Assembly: GCA_016763975.1 (NCBI GenBank)
Contig: JAESSS010000036.1
Location: forward strand, 1-64,000
Direction of reading: 5' to 3'
Source: Candidatus Altimarinota bacterium
GTDB taxonomy: Bacteria > Patescibacteriota > Gracilibacteria > UBA1369 > LOWO2-01-FULL-3
Length of the DNA stretch: 64,000 nucleotides
Part shown: positions 37,221 through 45,677 of the stretch, piece after piece
How positions within the stretch are numbered: position 1 is the stretch's first letter
Layout: each line of letters begins with the position of its first letter
Notes under the pieces: generated by a model
Seen by the model: only the letters and a program-made list of their open reading frames with translations
Database searches by the model: none
What the model was told of the DNA's origin: nothing
Program-made: the position numbers and the translations under genes

Positions 37221-38638
37221 TGAATATTTTCCGCATCAAAAAGCCTTTTATACTTACAATCTTCGGCGCGTCCGGAGATCTGGCTAAGTTAAAGATTTTT
37301 CCTGCACTGTATTCTTTGGCGGAACAAAATCGTTTCCCAAAAAACTTCCACATCGTTGGTTATGCTCGTACAGAAAAAAAACGTGGAGAATTTCAAAAAG
37401 AATTCAGCGATTCAATTAAAAAAAATTACAAAGGAAAAATTGACGAAAAATTACTAAAAAAGCTCACTGAACACGTACAATATTTCTCAGGAAAATACGA
37501 CAAAATTGCTGATTTCAAAAAATATCGTACTTTCCTCGCAAAGCTAACAAAAGCCAAACAAGCACACATCGCTTATTTTTCAGTACCTCCATTTGTCTTT
37601 AAAGACATCATCAGCAATCTCGGTGAAACCAAAACATCAGAAAACGAAGACCTCAGAATAGTTCTCGAAAAACCTTTTGGTGAAGACACCAAATCCGCCC
37701 GAGACTTATTCCATTTCGTCGCACGTTATTTCCACGAAGATTGCGTTTATCTTTTGGACCATTACCTTGGCAAAAACGCAGTACAATCAATTCTACACCT
37801 CCGCCACAGCAACCGTTTCCTCAATTTAATGATGAAAGGACCTGAAGTGGCCAACATCCAAATCACCGCTGCAGAGGAAGTTGGAGTGACCAATCGTGTT
37901 GGATATTTTGATACGGTGGGAACCATAAAAGACATGGTTCAATCACATCTATTACAAATCCTCGCCTTCGTCACAATGTCTATTCCAATTACTGAAAATG
38001 CAGATGCAATTCATCGCGAAAAACAAAACATTCTCTCTGCATTAAAATTTATTCCATCAGAAAAAAACATCGTCATCGGACAATACGAAAGTTATAAAAA
38101 AGAAAAAGACGTACCCAAAGATTCAAAAACTGAAACTTTTGCAGCCCTCAGACTATTCATCGATCGTGAATCTTGGTACAAAGTTCCAATCTACATTCGT
38201 ACCGGCAAAAAACTACACGAAAAACACAATTACATAGTAATAGAATTAAAAAAATTCGGCTTCCAACCAAAAGAAGAAGAACCAAACAGGCTAATCATCG
38301 AACTCCAACCCAAAGAACAAATCAACATCCGCCTACTCAACAAATACGGCATCACCGAAAAAGCCAAAACTCTAACAACAACAGAATCAATCGCTTGTGT
38401 TGGCGACTATTGCCTACCAGAACACGCCCTACTTTTACTCGACGTTGTACGTGGAAGACGAGCAAACTTCCTTTCCTTCCAAGAAATAATCTCAACCTGG
38501 CGCATCACTGACAACATCATCAACTTTATCAAAAAAGCAAAACTGAAACCCCAAAAATACAAAGACGGATCTGAAGGACCTGAAAGCCAAAACCAACTGA
38601 CCAAAATGCAAGGATTTAAATGGTTCGACATTCATTAA
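37220..38638 (+). CDS. zwf: Glucose-6-phosphate 1-dehydrogenase
   Basis: The 472-residue enzyme performs the first oxidative step of the pentose phosphate pathway. It shows the N-terminal dinucleotide motif FGASGDLAKLKIFPAL, the active-site motif LLDHYLGKNAVQSIL and YIRTGKKLHEK. Length is close to the family norm (about 490). It lies between gnd and pgl with no spacer, so the complete oxidative branch is one operon. Confidence 0.95.
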   Translation: MNIFRIKKPFILTIFGASGDLAKLKIFPALYSLAEQNRFPKNFHIVGYARTEKKRGEFQKEFSDSIKKNYKGKIDEKLLKKLTEHVQYFSGKYDKIADFKKYRTFLAKLTKAKQAHIAYFSVPPFVFKDIISNLGETKTSENEDLRIVLEKPFGEDTKSARDLFHFVARYFHEDCVYLLDHYLGKNAVQSILHLRHSNRFLNLMMKGPEVANIQITAAEEVGVTNRVGYFDTVGTIKDMVQSHLLQILAFVTMSIPITENADAIHREKQNILSALKFIPSEKNIVIGQYESYKKEKDVPKDSKTETFAALRLFIDRESWYKVPIYIRTGKKLHEKHNYIVIELKKFGFQPKEEEPNRLIIELQPKEQINIRLLNKYGITEKAKTLTTTESIACVGDYCLPEHALLLLDVVRGRRANFLSFQEIISTWRITDNIINFIKKAKLKPQKYKDGSEGPESQNQLTKMQGFKWFDIH

Positions 38639-39235
38639 ATGCAAATCAAAACTTTCAGCACAGAAGAAGAATTCATCTCTGAAACATTAGCTTTCATAGC
38701 TCATGCACACCCCAAAACCATCGCACTCTCCGGCGGTTCAACTCCCCTGCCACTCTACAAACGAATGAAAATCCAAGCCCAACTCTACCAAGTCGACGAA
38801 CGTTACGTACCCAGCGACCACCCCGACTCAAACTACAAAATGATCACAGATGCCGGATTAAATCTCGAGCACTATTTCGACACATCCCTCCCAATCGAAG
38901 AATGCCTCACAAATTACGAAAAAGAACTACCAGAACAATTCGACCTCACCATCCTCGGAATCGGTCCAGACGGCCACATCGCCTCTATTTTTCCAAACAC
39001 AAAATTACCAGAAAAAAACGTAGCACACAGCAAAACCACCAACTTCGCAATAGAAGATCGACTAACACTGACATTTACACCCATACTAAACTCCAAGAAA
39101 ATCCTCATTCTCCTCAAGAACAAGCCAGAAATCCTCAAAAAACTACAAGAGCCGTCATCATTAAACGTGGACAATTTCCCAGCTTCAACAATCCTCCCCC
39201 ACCCAAACCTAACGATCCACTACCTGCAGAGCTAA
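38639..39235 (+). CDS. pgl: 6-phosphogluconolactonase (DevB/SOL type)
   Basis: The 198-residue protein resembles SOL/DevB lactonases: IALSGGSTPLPLYKRM, the VDERYVPSDHPDSNYKM motif and LGIGPDGHIASIFP. It hydrolyses 6-phosphogluconolactone to 6-phosphogluconate. It is a little shorter than typical members (about 230). It begins right after zwf and ends the operon; a hairpin follows. Confidence 0.92.
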   Translation: MQIKTFSTEEEFISETLAFIAHAHPKTIALSGGSTPLPLYKRMKIQAQLYQVDERYVPSDHPDSNYKMITDAGLNLEHYFDTSLPIEECLTNYEKELPEQFDLTILGIGPDGHIASIFPNTKLPEKNVAHSKTTNFAIEDRLTLTFTPILNSKKILILLKNKPEILKKLQEPSSLNVDNFPASTILPHPNLTIHYLQS

Positions 39236-39307
39236 TTGGACAAAATCACAAAGTCCAAGATACAATACTCTCCTGATTGCAAATACGATCTAGGGTTATT
39301 TTATAAT
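39236..39307 (+). promoter_or_regulatory. Hairpin after pgl and promoter of ctlX
   Basis: TTGGAC (39236-39241) and GTCCAA (39253-39258) form a 6-bp hairpin without a T-run just after pgl, a possible weak terminator. TATAAT (39302-39307) is a perfect -10 box ten bases before the ctlX ATG; a TTGCAA at 39277 is 19 bases upstream of it. The ctlX mRNA would be almost leaderless. Confidence 0.5.
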
Positions 39308-39317
39308 CATTTTCCAA

Positions 39318-40367
39318 ATGTCAGTAAATCTAGAAACACTAAGTTTTGGTCTCACCCCTCAAGAAGCCAGCAATGACAATCGCCAACAACCACTAGTGCC
39401 AGAAGGACAAACTGAATTTTCTCAAACCACAAGTTCCGTAATCATGGTCAAACCAACCTACTTCGGATACAACCCTCAAGCAGCAAAAACAAATCACTTC
39501 CAACACGATCTGGACGGTGAACTAACTCAAGAAGAAGTAAACAGAAGAGCACAAGAAGAATTCGAAACATTAGTAGCAAAACTTAGAGCCAAATTTATAG
39601 ATGTATTATTAATAGAAGACACCCCACTACCACACACACCCGACGCAATTTTTCCAAACAACTGGATGTCCACACACCAAACAGAAAGAGGCCCAGCTCT
39701 AGTCACATACCCAATGCTAAACGACAACCGCCGCCAAGAACGAAGAAAACTAGACGAAATAATAGGAAAATTAAGAAAAGATAATCATACCAAAATTAAA
39801 CTGGTACGAATGGATCAAATCGAAAACCAAGGCCAAATTTTAGAAGGAACCGGCAGCCTTGTACTCGATCGCACTCACGGCATAACCTACGCCTGCATAT
39901 CAGCACGTACAACTCCCGGCGGAGTAGACCATTTTGAAAAAAACAGCCCTTACGACGCCATACGTTTTCACGCAGTAGATATTGATGACAACCCTATCTA
40001 CCACACCAACGTAGTAATGTCCGTCGGCACAAACTATGTAGTAATCTGCCTCGACGCAATTCCAAATGAATTTGAACGGGAAACCCTAAAAAGAAGTTTT
40101 GAAAAAAACGGCAAAGAAATAATAGAAATATCTCGCCAACAAATGGATAATTTCTGCGGCAACATCCTAGAATTAGAAAATATATTTGGCGGACACCTCC
40201 TTGTAATGTCAGACACAGCTTTCAATGCCTTCAATGAAAAACAGTTAACAACTTATAAGAGACTTAACTTAGAAGTTACACATTCCTCACTCGACATCAT
40301 CGAAAAAGTCGGTGGCGGATCTGCACGTTGCACCATCGCTGAAGATCACACAATACCAAGGTACTAA
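39318..40367 (+). CDS. ctlX: Citrulline/arginine hydrolase of the CtlX (GME superfamily) type
   Basis: The 349-residue protein belongs to the guanidino-group modifying enzyme superfamily. It has VMVKPTYFGYNP near residue 35, TPDAIFPNNWMSTH, ILEGTGSLVLDRTHG with the catalytic Glu, HTNVVMSVG with the His, and a late GGGSARCTIAEDH that supplies the nucleophilic Cys. This pattern fits CtlX, described as a citrulline hydrolase, more than classical arginine deiminase. It lies beside the arginine operon with an independent promoter. The exact substrate (citrulline, arginine or a succinylated form) is open. Confidence 0.82.
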   Translation: MSVNLETLSFGLTPQEASNDNRQQPLVPEGQTEFSQTTSSVIMVKPTYFGYNPQAAKTNHFQHDLDGELTQEEVNRRAQEEFETLVAKLRAKFIDVLLIEDTPLPHTPDAIFPNNWMSTHQTERGPALVTYPMLNDNRRQERRKLDEIIGKLRKDNHTKIKLVRMDQIENQGQILEGTGSLVLDRTHGITYACISARTTPGGVDHFEKNSPYDAIRFHAVDIDDNPIYHTNVVMSVGTNYVVICLDAIPNEFERETLKRSFEKNGKEIIEISRQQMDNFCGNILELENIFGGHLLVMSDTAFNAFNEKQLTTYKRLNLEVTHSSLDIIEKVGGGSARCTIAEDHTIPRY

Positions 40368-40666
40368 TTCTGCATTCTCTGATTAACAGTGATCACCCAA
40401 TTCAATACTTGGAATAACTGAGTTTTGATACCCGTACCTCCCTCAACCATACTCTGAAGCACGTCAGAAGGTTTTTCACCTAACTTTAACTTTGGATTAA
40501 CCGCACCTTCTCCTGGATCAACGGCCGGGAAATCATTTTCAACCCCCAAAGACCAAACTCTTAAACGCTCAAGAACAGCCTGCAACCCATCCCTCTGATC
40601 ACTTTCAAGATTCCCAAATAAAGTATAAATTGCATTTTTAGCCTCTCCAACACTACTAATCTCCAT
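40364..40666 (-). CDS. Hypothetical protein after argH
   Basis: The 100-residue protein (MEISSVGEAKNAIYTLFGNL...) has no recognised domain and looks like a small helical protein with a Gly/Pro-rich middle. I take ATG 40666 as start; the longer open frame upstream is only the antisense-frame shadow of argH. It lies 25 bases after the argH stop and may be read from the arginine operon. Its end overlaps the ctlX stop. Confidence 0.5.
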   Translation of the reverse strand: MEISSVGEAKNAIYTLFGNLESDQRDGLQAVLERLRVWSLGVENDFPAVDPGEGAVNPKLKLGEKPSDVLQSMVEGGTGIKTQLFQVLNWVITVNQRMQN

Positions 40667-40691
40667 ACAATTGTGATTATTAATTAAATCA

Positions 40692-41942
40692 TTACAATCC
40701 CAAATTACCCGGCGCTCCCGGACTAACTTTTGATGCGATATTCTCTGCAAAATCAATTTCAGCATCTTCCAGCCTCTCCATCGCCACCTTGTAAGCATCC
40801 CTGAAAGGCATACCTTCGTTTTTAACAAGATCATTCGCAATATCCGCAGCGAACATCCCTTTAGAAATTTTCGACTCAATCACCTCAACTTTCGGCTCAA
40901 TAGCAGCCAGCATTTTCTTCACCACTGTTAGTGATCCCATCACAGAATCAAAACTATCCATCACAGGCTGTTTCACAAATTTTAGATCCTTGTTGTAACC
41001 AGAAATCTGATTCTTTGTTAAATCGCAAACCAAAGAGTGAAAAGAAATCACTCTAGAAACTTCGCCCCTCAACACTTCCATGTAATCCAAGTTCTTTTTT
41101 TGCGGCATGATAGATGAACCAGTCGTCATCGAATCTTCCACAGAAAAATAATCGAATTCTTGAGTTGTAAAAATAATCATATCCTGAGCAAATCTACCCA
41201 AAGTCAGCATAGTTTGAACAAGAGACTCAATCACAAAAGCCTCAAACTTCCCCCTCGATGTCTGACAATACAAAGAATTATTCTGCACCTTAGCAAAACC
41301 CAATTCCTTAGTCGTCATCTCTCTATCCAATGGAAAAGACACTCCAAAACCAGCAGCAGAACCAAGTGGATTCTGATCAATCAGTTTAAGCGCCGCCTTT
41401 TGCATTTCACCATCATCGACCAAACTCTCAGTGAATGAAGCGAAATAATGCCCTAAACTAGAAAGCATCGCCTGCTGAGAATGAGTATATCCTGGGAAAG
41501 GAACTTTTTCATGTTTCTTGGCCATTTGCAAAAAAGCATCAGCCACTTCCAAAGTGAGTTCAATGACAGAAGAAAGTTTATCTTTCATCAATAACCTCGA
41601 TGCCACCAAAACTTGATCATTTCTACTTCTACCAGTGTGAATTTTTTTACCAACATCTCCAAGTTTTTCAGTCAGAAAAGCCTCAATAGTCGAATGACAA
41701 TCTTCCCCATCCACCACAAACTTGCCAGCTTCAAACAAAGAAAGAATTTCATCCAATCCCTCCTGCAAAGATTTATTTTCTTCATCAGTCAAAACTCCAA
41801 TCGATGCCAACATATTTGCATGAGCCTTGGACGCAATCACATCATAAGGAATCAATACATTGTCTGGCACACCTTTGCTAATCAAGAAATCTTCACTCCC
41901 TGAGCTAGCTGACGACCCCTTTTTGTCCCATATTTTTTTCAT
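40692..41942 (-). CDS. argH: Argininosuccinate lyase
   Basis: The protein of about 416 residues splits argininosuccinate to arginine and fumarate. It carries the fumarase/aspartase superfamily signature GSSIMPQKKNLDYMEVLRG (family consensus GSSxMPxKxN), plus HTGRSRNDQVLVASRLLMKD and PGYTHSQQAML. I choose ATG 41942 (MKKIWDKKG), whose ATGA overlaps the stop of the preceding deacylase gene, rather than a longer start. It is the last biosynthetic gene of the arginine operon. Confidence 0.95.
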   Translation of the reverse strand: MKKIWDKKGSSASSGSEDFLISKGVPDNVLIPYDVIASKAHANMLASIGVLTDEENKSLQEGLDEILSLFEAGKFVVDGEDCHSTIEAFLTEKLGDVGKKIHTGRSRNDQVLVASRLLMKDKLSSVIELTLEVADAFLQMAKKHEKVPFPGYTHSQQAMLSSLGHYFASFTESLVDDGEMQKAALKLIDQNPLGSAAGFGVSFPLDREMTTKELGFAKVQNNSLYCQTSRGKFEAFVIESLVQTMLTLGRFAQDMIIFTTQEFDYFSVEDSMTTGSSIMPQKKNLDYMEVLRGEVSRVISFHSLVCDLTKNQISGYNKDLKFVKQPVMDSFDSVMGSLTVVKKMLAAIEPKVEVIESKISKGMFAADIANDLVKNEGMPFRDAYKVAMERLEDAEIDFAENIASKVSPGAPGNLGL

Positions 41943-42790
41943 TTTTGGTAGGCTAAGTAACAAGCAATATTGCCTTTGTTTAAGGCAGTTTTTGGAAATA
42001 CTAAATACGAATCCTTCTTAACTCTCACCTCTTCCCCACCATCATAAGCCAAAACAAAACCTTCCTTCAAAAAATCAAAATTCGAAACATCCGGATTATC
42101 AAAATGAAAATCATCAGTTTCACAAATCACCTGTTCATAAATCGCCAAATGAGGTTGCCCTTCACAAATCGGCCTCACCGCAAAATCATACATACCAACC
42201 TTTTGCAAAAATATCTTCACCTTCTCCAAAACCTTATGATCAGCATGATCATCTTGATGCCAACCCGATTCAAAAGTTATACCAATCCCTCCATGCCTAT
42301 CAACCATGTTGTCAGTAGACGAAATTAAATCCGGCAATCTGATTTCAGGAGAAACAACGTATTTTGGTTCCATACAAAAAGCCAAATCAAGATGTAACTC
42401 ATTATATTCACAATAACAAAAAGGCACAGAAGGCCTGATAGTCGAATGTAAATCCAAAAGGAAGTCTGCACTTTCCAAAATAGGACCAAGCTCCAACGCT
42501 CTAGACTGCTCATAATTTCTCTCATCCACCGGTATCTTTTTTAACTCATCATAATCAGGACCAAAAAGTCTATTAAGATCTGAATCCATATATCTCACAT
42601 TATGTGCATAAGCTTTTGGATTTCCAATAATCAAATAAATTTCTCCAGTAAAATTCAAATCAGGCATTTCCTCCGCCAACATATCCACCACAAAAGCGCC
42701 AACCCTCTCATTGCCGTGAATCGTACCCATCACAACAACAGTTGGACCTGGCTTCTTCCCTTTGAAATGTCTCACAAAATCTGGCAACAT
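41939..42790 (-). CDS. AstE/aspartoacylase-family zinc deacylase, candidate N-acyl(succinyl)citrulline deacylase
   Basis: The 283-residue protein is an M14-type AstE/ASPA enzyme: GTIHGNERVG gives the zinc His and Glu, LLDLHSTIRPS the second His, and GITFESGWH the likely catalytic Glu. Known relatives remove succinyl from succinylglutamate or acetyl from acetylaspartate. It sits between argB and argH, where an ArgE-type deacylase is needed, and no argE or argJ is present. As the operon's ArgF looks like an N-acylornithine transcarbamylase, I infer that it frees citrulline from N-succinylcitrulline (or the acetyl form). Confidence 0.85.
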   Translation of the reverse strand: MLPDFVRHFKGKKPGPTVVVMGTIHGNERVGAFVVDMLAEEMPDLNFTGEIYLIIGNPKAYAHNVRYMDSDLNRLFGPDYDELKKIPVDERNYEQSRALELGPILESADFLLDLHSTIRPSVPFCYCEYNELHLDLAFCMEPKYVVSPEIRLPDLISSTDNMVDRHGGIGITFESGWHQDDHADHKVLEKVKIFLQKVGMYDFAVRPICEGQPHLAIYEQVICETDDFHFDNPDVSNFDFLKEGFVLAYDGGEEVRVKKDSYLVFPKTALNKGNIACYLAYQK

Positions 42791-42793
42791 TGT

Positions 42794-43645
42794 TTATTCG
42801 TTTAAATATTTTTCCTTTTCCTTCCCTGAAATAATCATCGTACCTACACCACTTTTTGTACAAACTTCAGCCACCAAACTATGTGGATGAAGTCCATTCA
42901 AAACATGTACTCTCTGCACACCAGCCTCAACAGCTTGCATACAATTTACCAACTTTACTAACATTCCATCCTTCACAATCTTATCATCAATCAACTTTTG
43001 CGACTCCTTCAAAGTCAAAGTATGAATCAAATCTTTGCCGTTAAAAATACCATCTGTCGTCGTAAATAAAATTAGTTTAGAAGCATTTAAACTGATCGCA
43101 ATCTCTGTTGCAATAGTATCTGCGTTAATATTAACAATCGTTCCATCATCGGTCACTCCCAACGGTGATACTACAGGTAAATAACCATAATTCATCAAAT
43201 CCACCAGAACCTTGGGATGAACTTTTTCCACGTCACCCACAAAACCAAAATCATGTTCACCTTTTTCCCTCATTTTTACATCCAAAAGTCCCCCATCCAA
43301 TCCCGAAACCCTCAAACCTTTAGCACCCAATTTCTTTAAAATACTCAAAATATCCAAATTCAAAGAACCACCAAACAACATCTTCACCACTTCCAAATCT
43401 TTCTCACCAGTAACCCTCCTTCCATCAATTTTTGTCGTTTCATGTCCCAACTTTTTAGATAAATCATCAGCCTGAGAACCTCCTCCATGCACAAAAACCA
43501 CATGAATCCCATGCGCCATCAATTCAACCACATCTATCAAAATATTTTCCAAAATATCTTTTGAAGCCACAACTTCACCCCCAATTTTTATAACAAAAAC
43601 TTTGCCTTTAAACTGCGAATAATAAAAACTTTTATGATCATTCAT
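42794..43645 (-). CDS. argB: N-acetyl(acyl)glutamate kinase
   Basis: The 283-residue amino acid kinase phosphorylates N-acylglutamate. It has FVIKIGGEVV, FVHGGGSQADDL, GRRVTGEKDLEVVKML and NINADTIATEIAISL. It lacks the N-terminal helix of arginine-inhibited hexameric ArgB, so feedback inhibition is not expected from the sequence. Whether the acyl group is acetyl or succinyl is not evident from ArgB alone. It overlaps the argD stop by four bases. Confidence 0.93.
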   Translation of the reverse strand: MNDHKSFYYSQFKGKVFVIKIGGEVVASKDILENILIDVVELMAHGIHVVFVHGGGSQADDLSKKLGHETTKIDGRRVTGEKDLEVVKMLFGGSLNLDILSILKKLGAKGLRVSGLDGGLLDVKMREKGEHDFGFVGDVEKVHPKVLVDLMNYGYLPVVSPLGVTDDGTIVNINADTIATEIAISLNASKLILFTTTDGIFNGKDLIHTLTLKESQKLIDDKIVKDGMLVKLVNCMQAVEAGVQRVHVLNGLHPHSLVAEVCTKSGVGTMIISGKEKEKYLNE

Positions 43646-44736
43646 GACGATGCTTTTTTAAATTTTTCCAAAAATTCATCCACCTCTTCATCACTAACAG
43701 TCAAAGGCGGGGTAATTCTATAAATATTTTTCTTAGCTGAACCTCCAATAATCAAACCTTCGACCAAACACTTTTTCACCAAATCATCACACTCAATTTC
43801 AATTCCTAATAAATAACCCTCACCAAAAGCCCCCAACTGATCTTTTATTTTCTGAGACCTAACATTCAATGCCTCAAAAAATCCTGGCTCCCCCAACTTA
43901 TCAAAAACCGCACAAGCAGCCACACAAGGAATATTCCCCCCACCAAAAGTAGTAGCATGTTCACCGGCATTCACTTCAATGCCATCCTTGACCATCACCG
44001 CCGCCAAAGGCAAACCACTGGCAATACCCTTCGCAGTCGTAATGAAATCAGGCTCAATTCCAACAATATTAGCAAACCAATAATCCCCACATCTCCCACA
44101 ACCAGTCTGTACCTCATCAAAAATTAGATAAATACCCTTTTCAGCACAAAAATCTGCCAATTCTTTATAAAATTCATACGACGCCATATTCACACCACCA
44201 ATACTCTGAATCGGTTCACAAATCACCGCTGCAACATCTTCTTCCCAAGCCTCCCTCACACTTTCCATATTTCCCAATTCAGCAAAATTAGTATATTCAT
44301 CCAAATTCGGCTCAAATTTATGATAAAAATCAATACCCGTCACACCAATTCCCGTAATCCCTCTACCATGAAAAGAATTTTCAAATGAAATCATCTTCTT
44401 CTTGCCACTAGCCTTTCTCGCCATCTTAATCGCCGCTTCATTGGCCTCAGAACCGGAATTTGTCAGATAAACTTTATAAGGCGATTGCATTGCCGCAACC
44501 ATCTTTGCGGCGAGATCCACCGCTGGCTTCATATGAAAAATATTAGAGTAAAAGTAAAATTCTTCAGCCTGTTTTTGAACAGCTTTCACCAATGGCTCAA
44601 AAGCATGCCCCATACTACAAACCGCATGTCCTGCATAAAAATCTAAGTATTTATTGCCCTCATCATCCCAAAGATAAGAACCCTTGGCTTTGACAATTGT
44701 CTGCGGAAACCTTTTGTAAACTTCTAATAAACTCAT
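43642..44736 (-). CDS. argD: N-acetyl(succinyl)ornithine aminotransferase
   Basis: The 364-residue class III PLP aminotransferase shows LDFYAGHAVCSMGHAFEP, NSGSEANEAAIKMARK, SFHGRGITGIGVTG, LIFDEVQTGCGRCG and TTAKGIASGLPLAAVM with the PLP Lys. ArgD and AstC are the same family, so it can serve both the synthesis of N-acylornithine and AST-type breakdown of succinylornithine. Its ATG overlaps the argC TGA. Confidence 0.93.
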   Translation of the reverse strand: MSLLEVYKRFPQTIVKAKGSYLWDDEGNKYLDFYAGHAVCSMGHAFEPLVKAVQKQAEEFYFYSNIFHMKPAVDLAAKMVAAMQSPYKVYLTNSGSEANEAAIKMARKASGKKKMISFENSFHGRGITGIGVTGIDFYHKFEPNLDEYTNFAELGNMESVREAWEEDVAAVICEPIQSIGGVNMASYEFYKELADFCAEKGIYLIFDEVQTGCGRCGDYWFANIVGIEPDFITTAKGIASGLPLAAVMVKDGIEVNAGEHATTFGGGNIPCVAACAVFDKLGEPGFFEALNVRSQKIKDQLGAFGEGYLLGIEIECDDLVKKCLVEGLIIGGSAKKNIYRITPPLTVSDEEVDEFLEKFKKASS

Positions 44737-45677
44737 GGGTATAGTGGAAAAATAGTAAGACCTAAACTTTCATCAAATCCGTTCATTAAATTAAAATTCT
44801 GCACAGCCGATCCAGCCGCCCCTTTTACCAAATTATCAATCACTCCTTGAACCACAATCTTATCACCAACTTGCTGCACCGAAATATCACAATAATTTGA
44901 ACCCACTACATCAACCAATTGCACAGAATCTTTGATCCTCACAAAAGGGTGCCCCTTGTAGAACTCTTTGAAATCAACCATCTCCGCATCCACAAAAGCA
45001 GTACAATGAATCCCTCTCACAAATGGCCCACTCGTCGGCACAAAAGTAATCTCTTTACATCCAGTCGACTGAATAATTTCAGGAATATGCCTATGTTTAC
45101 CAATTTTATAACTCTTCATATTATGAGATCTCAAAGGATGATGAGTTGAATCACTAGCATCCTTTCCTGAACCTGAAGATCCGGTTACTGCAGAAATATC
45201 CACCGAATTAACTTTTGCAAATGGCAATAAACAAAGCTGTGCAACTGTCGCAAAACATCCGGGATTTGCCACCTTGTCAGCCCCCATAATCGCCTCCCTA
45301 TTTAACTCCGGCAAACCATAAACGTACTCTGTAGAACTTTCATTTCCATAAAATTCCTTCCTTCCCTCCTTCCCAAGTCTGAAATCCCCAGCCAAATCAA
45401 TAACTTTGCATCCCTCCAACTTCAGCCCACCAGAAACCCCGTGAGGCAAAGCCAAAAACACAACATCACTTTCATCAGCAACCTGCTGTAAATCTTTCTC
45501 CACAATCTCCAAATCACAACAATCCATCAAGTGCGGATAAACATCACTCATTTTTTGACCGGCCGTTCTCTTGCCCAGTAAATTGATAATCTCAACTTCC
45601 GGATGTGCACTCAAAAGTCTCACAAGCTCAAGTCCTGTGTATCCGGCCGCCCCAACTATTGATATTTTTAAAGACAT
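44733..45677 (-). CDS. argC: N-acetyl(acyl)-gamma-glutamyl-phosphate reductase
   Basis: The 314-residue NADP enzyme reduces acylglutamyl phosphate to the semialdehyde. It has SIVGAAGYTGLELVRLLSAHP at the N-terminus and the catalytic Cys in VANPGCFATVAQLCLLP, plus SGSGKDAS and HRHIPEI segments. It overlaps the P-loop gene by ten bases and argD by four. It also provides the AstD-like oxidation step if run in reverse with ArgB, a speculative point. Confidence 0.94.
   Translation of the reverse strand: MSLKISIVGAAGYTGLELVRLLSAHPEVEIINLLGKRTAGQKMSDVYPHLMDCCDLEIVEKDLQQVADESDVVFLALPHGVSGGLKLEGCKVIDLAGDFRLGKEGRKEFYGNESSTEYVYGLPELNREAIMGADKVANPGCFATVAQLCLLPFAKVNSVDISAVTGSSGSGKDASDSTHHPLRSHNMKSYKIGKHRHIPEIIQSTGCKEITFVPTSGPFVRGIHCTAFVDAEMVDFKEFYKGHPFVRIKDSVQLVDVVGSNYCDISVQQVGDKIVVQGVIDNLVKGAAGSAVQNFNLMNGFDESLGLTIFPLYP

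Noticed and set aside
39236-39258. Crp/Fnr-type site between pgl and ctlX
   Set aside because: The palindrome is TTGGAC-N11-GTCCAA, which does not match the AGTGA-N6-TCACT pattern; only a stray ATCACA half lies in its loop.
40667-40879. N-terminal extension of the hypothetical gene after argH
   Set aside because: The extension lies wholly within argH in another frame and has an arginine/leucine composition typical of shadow frames.
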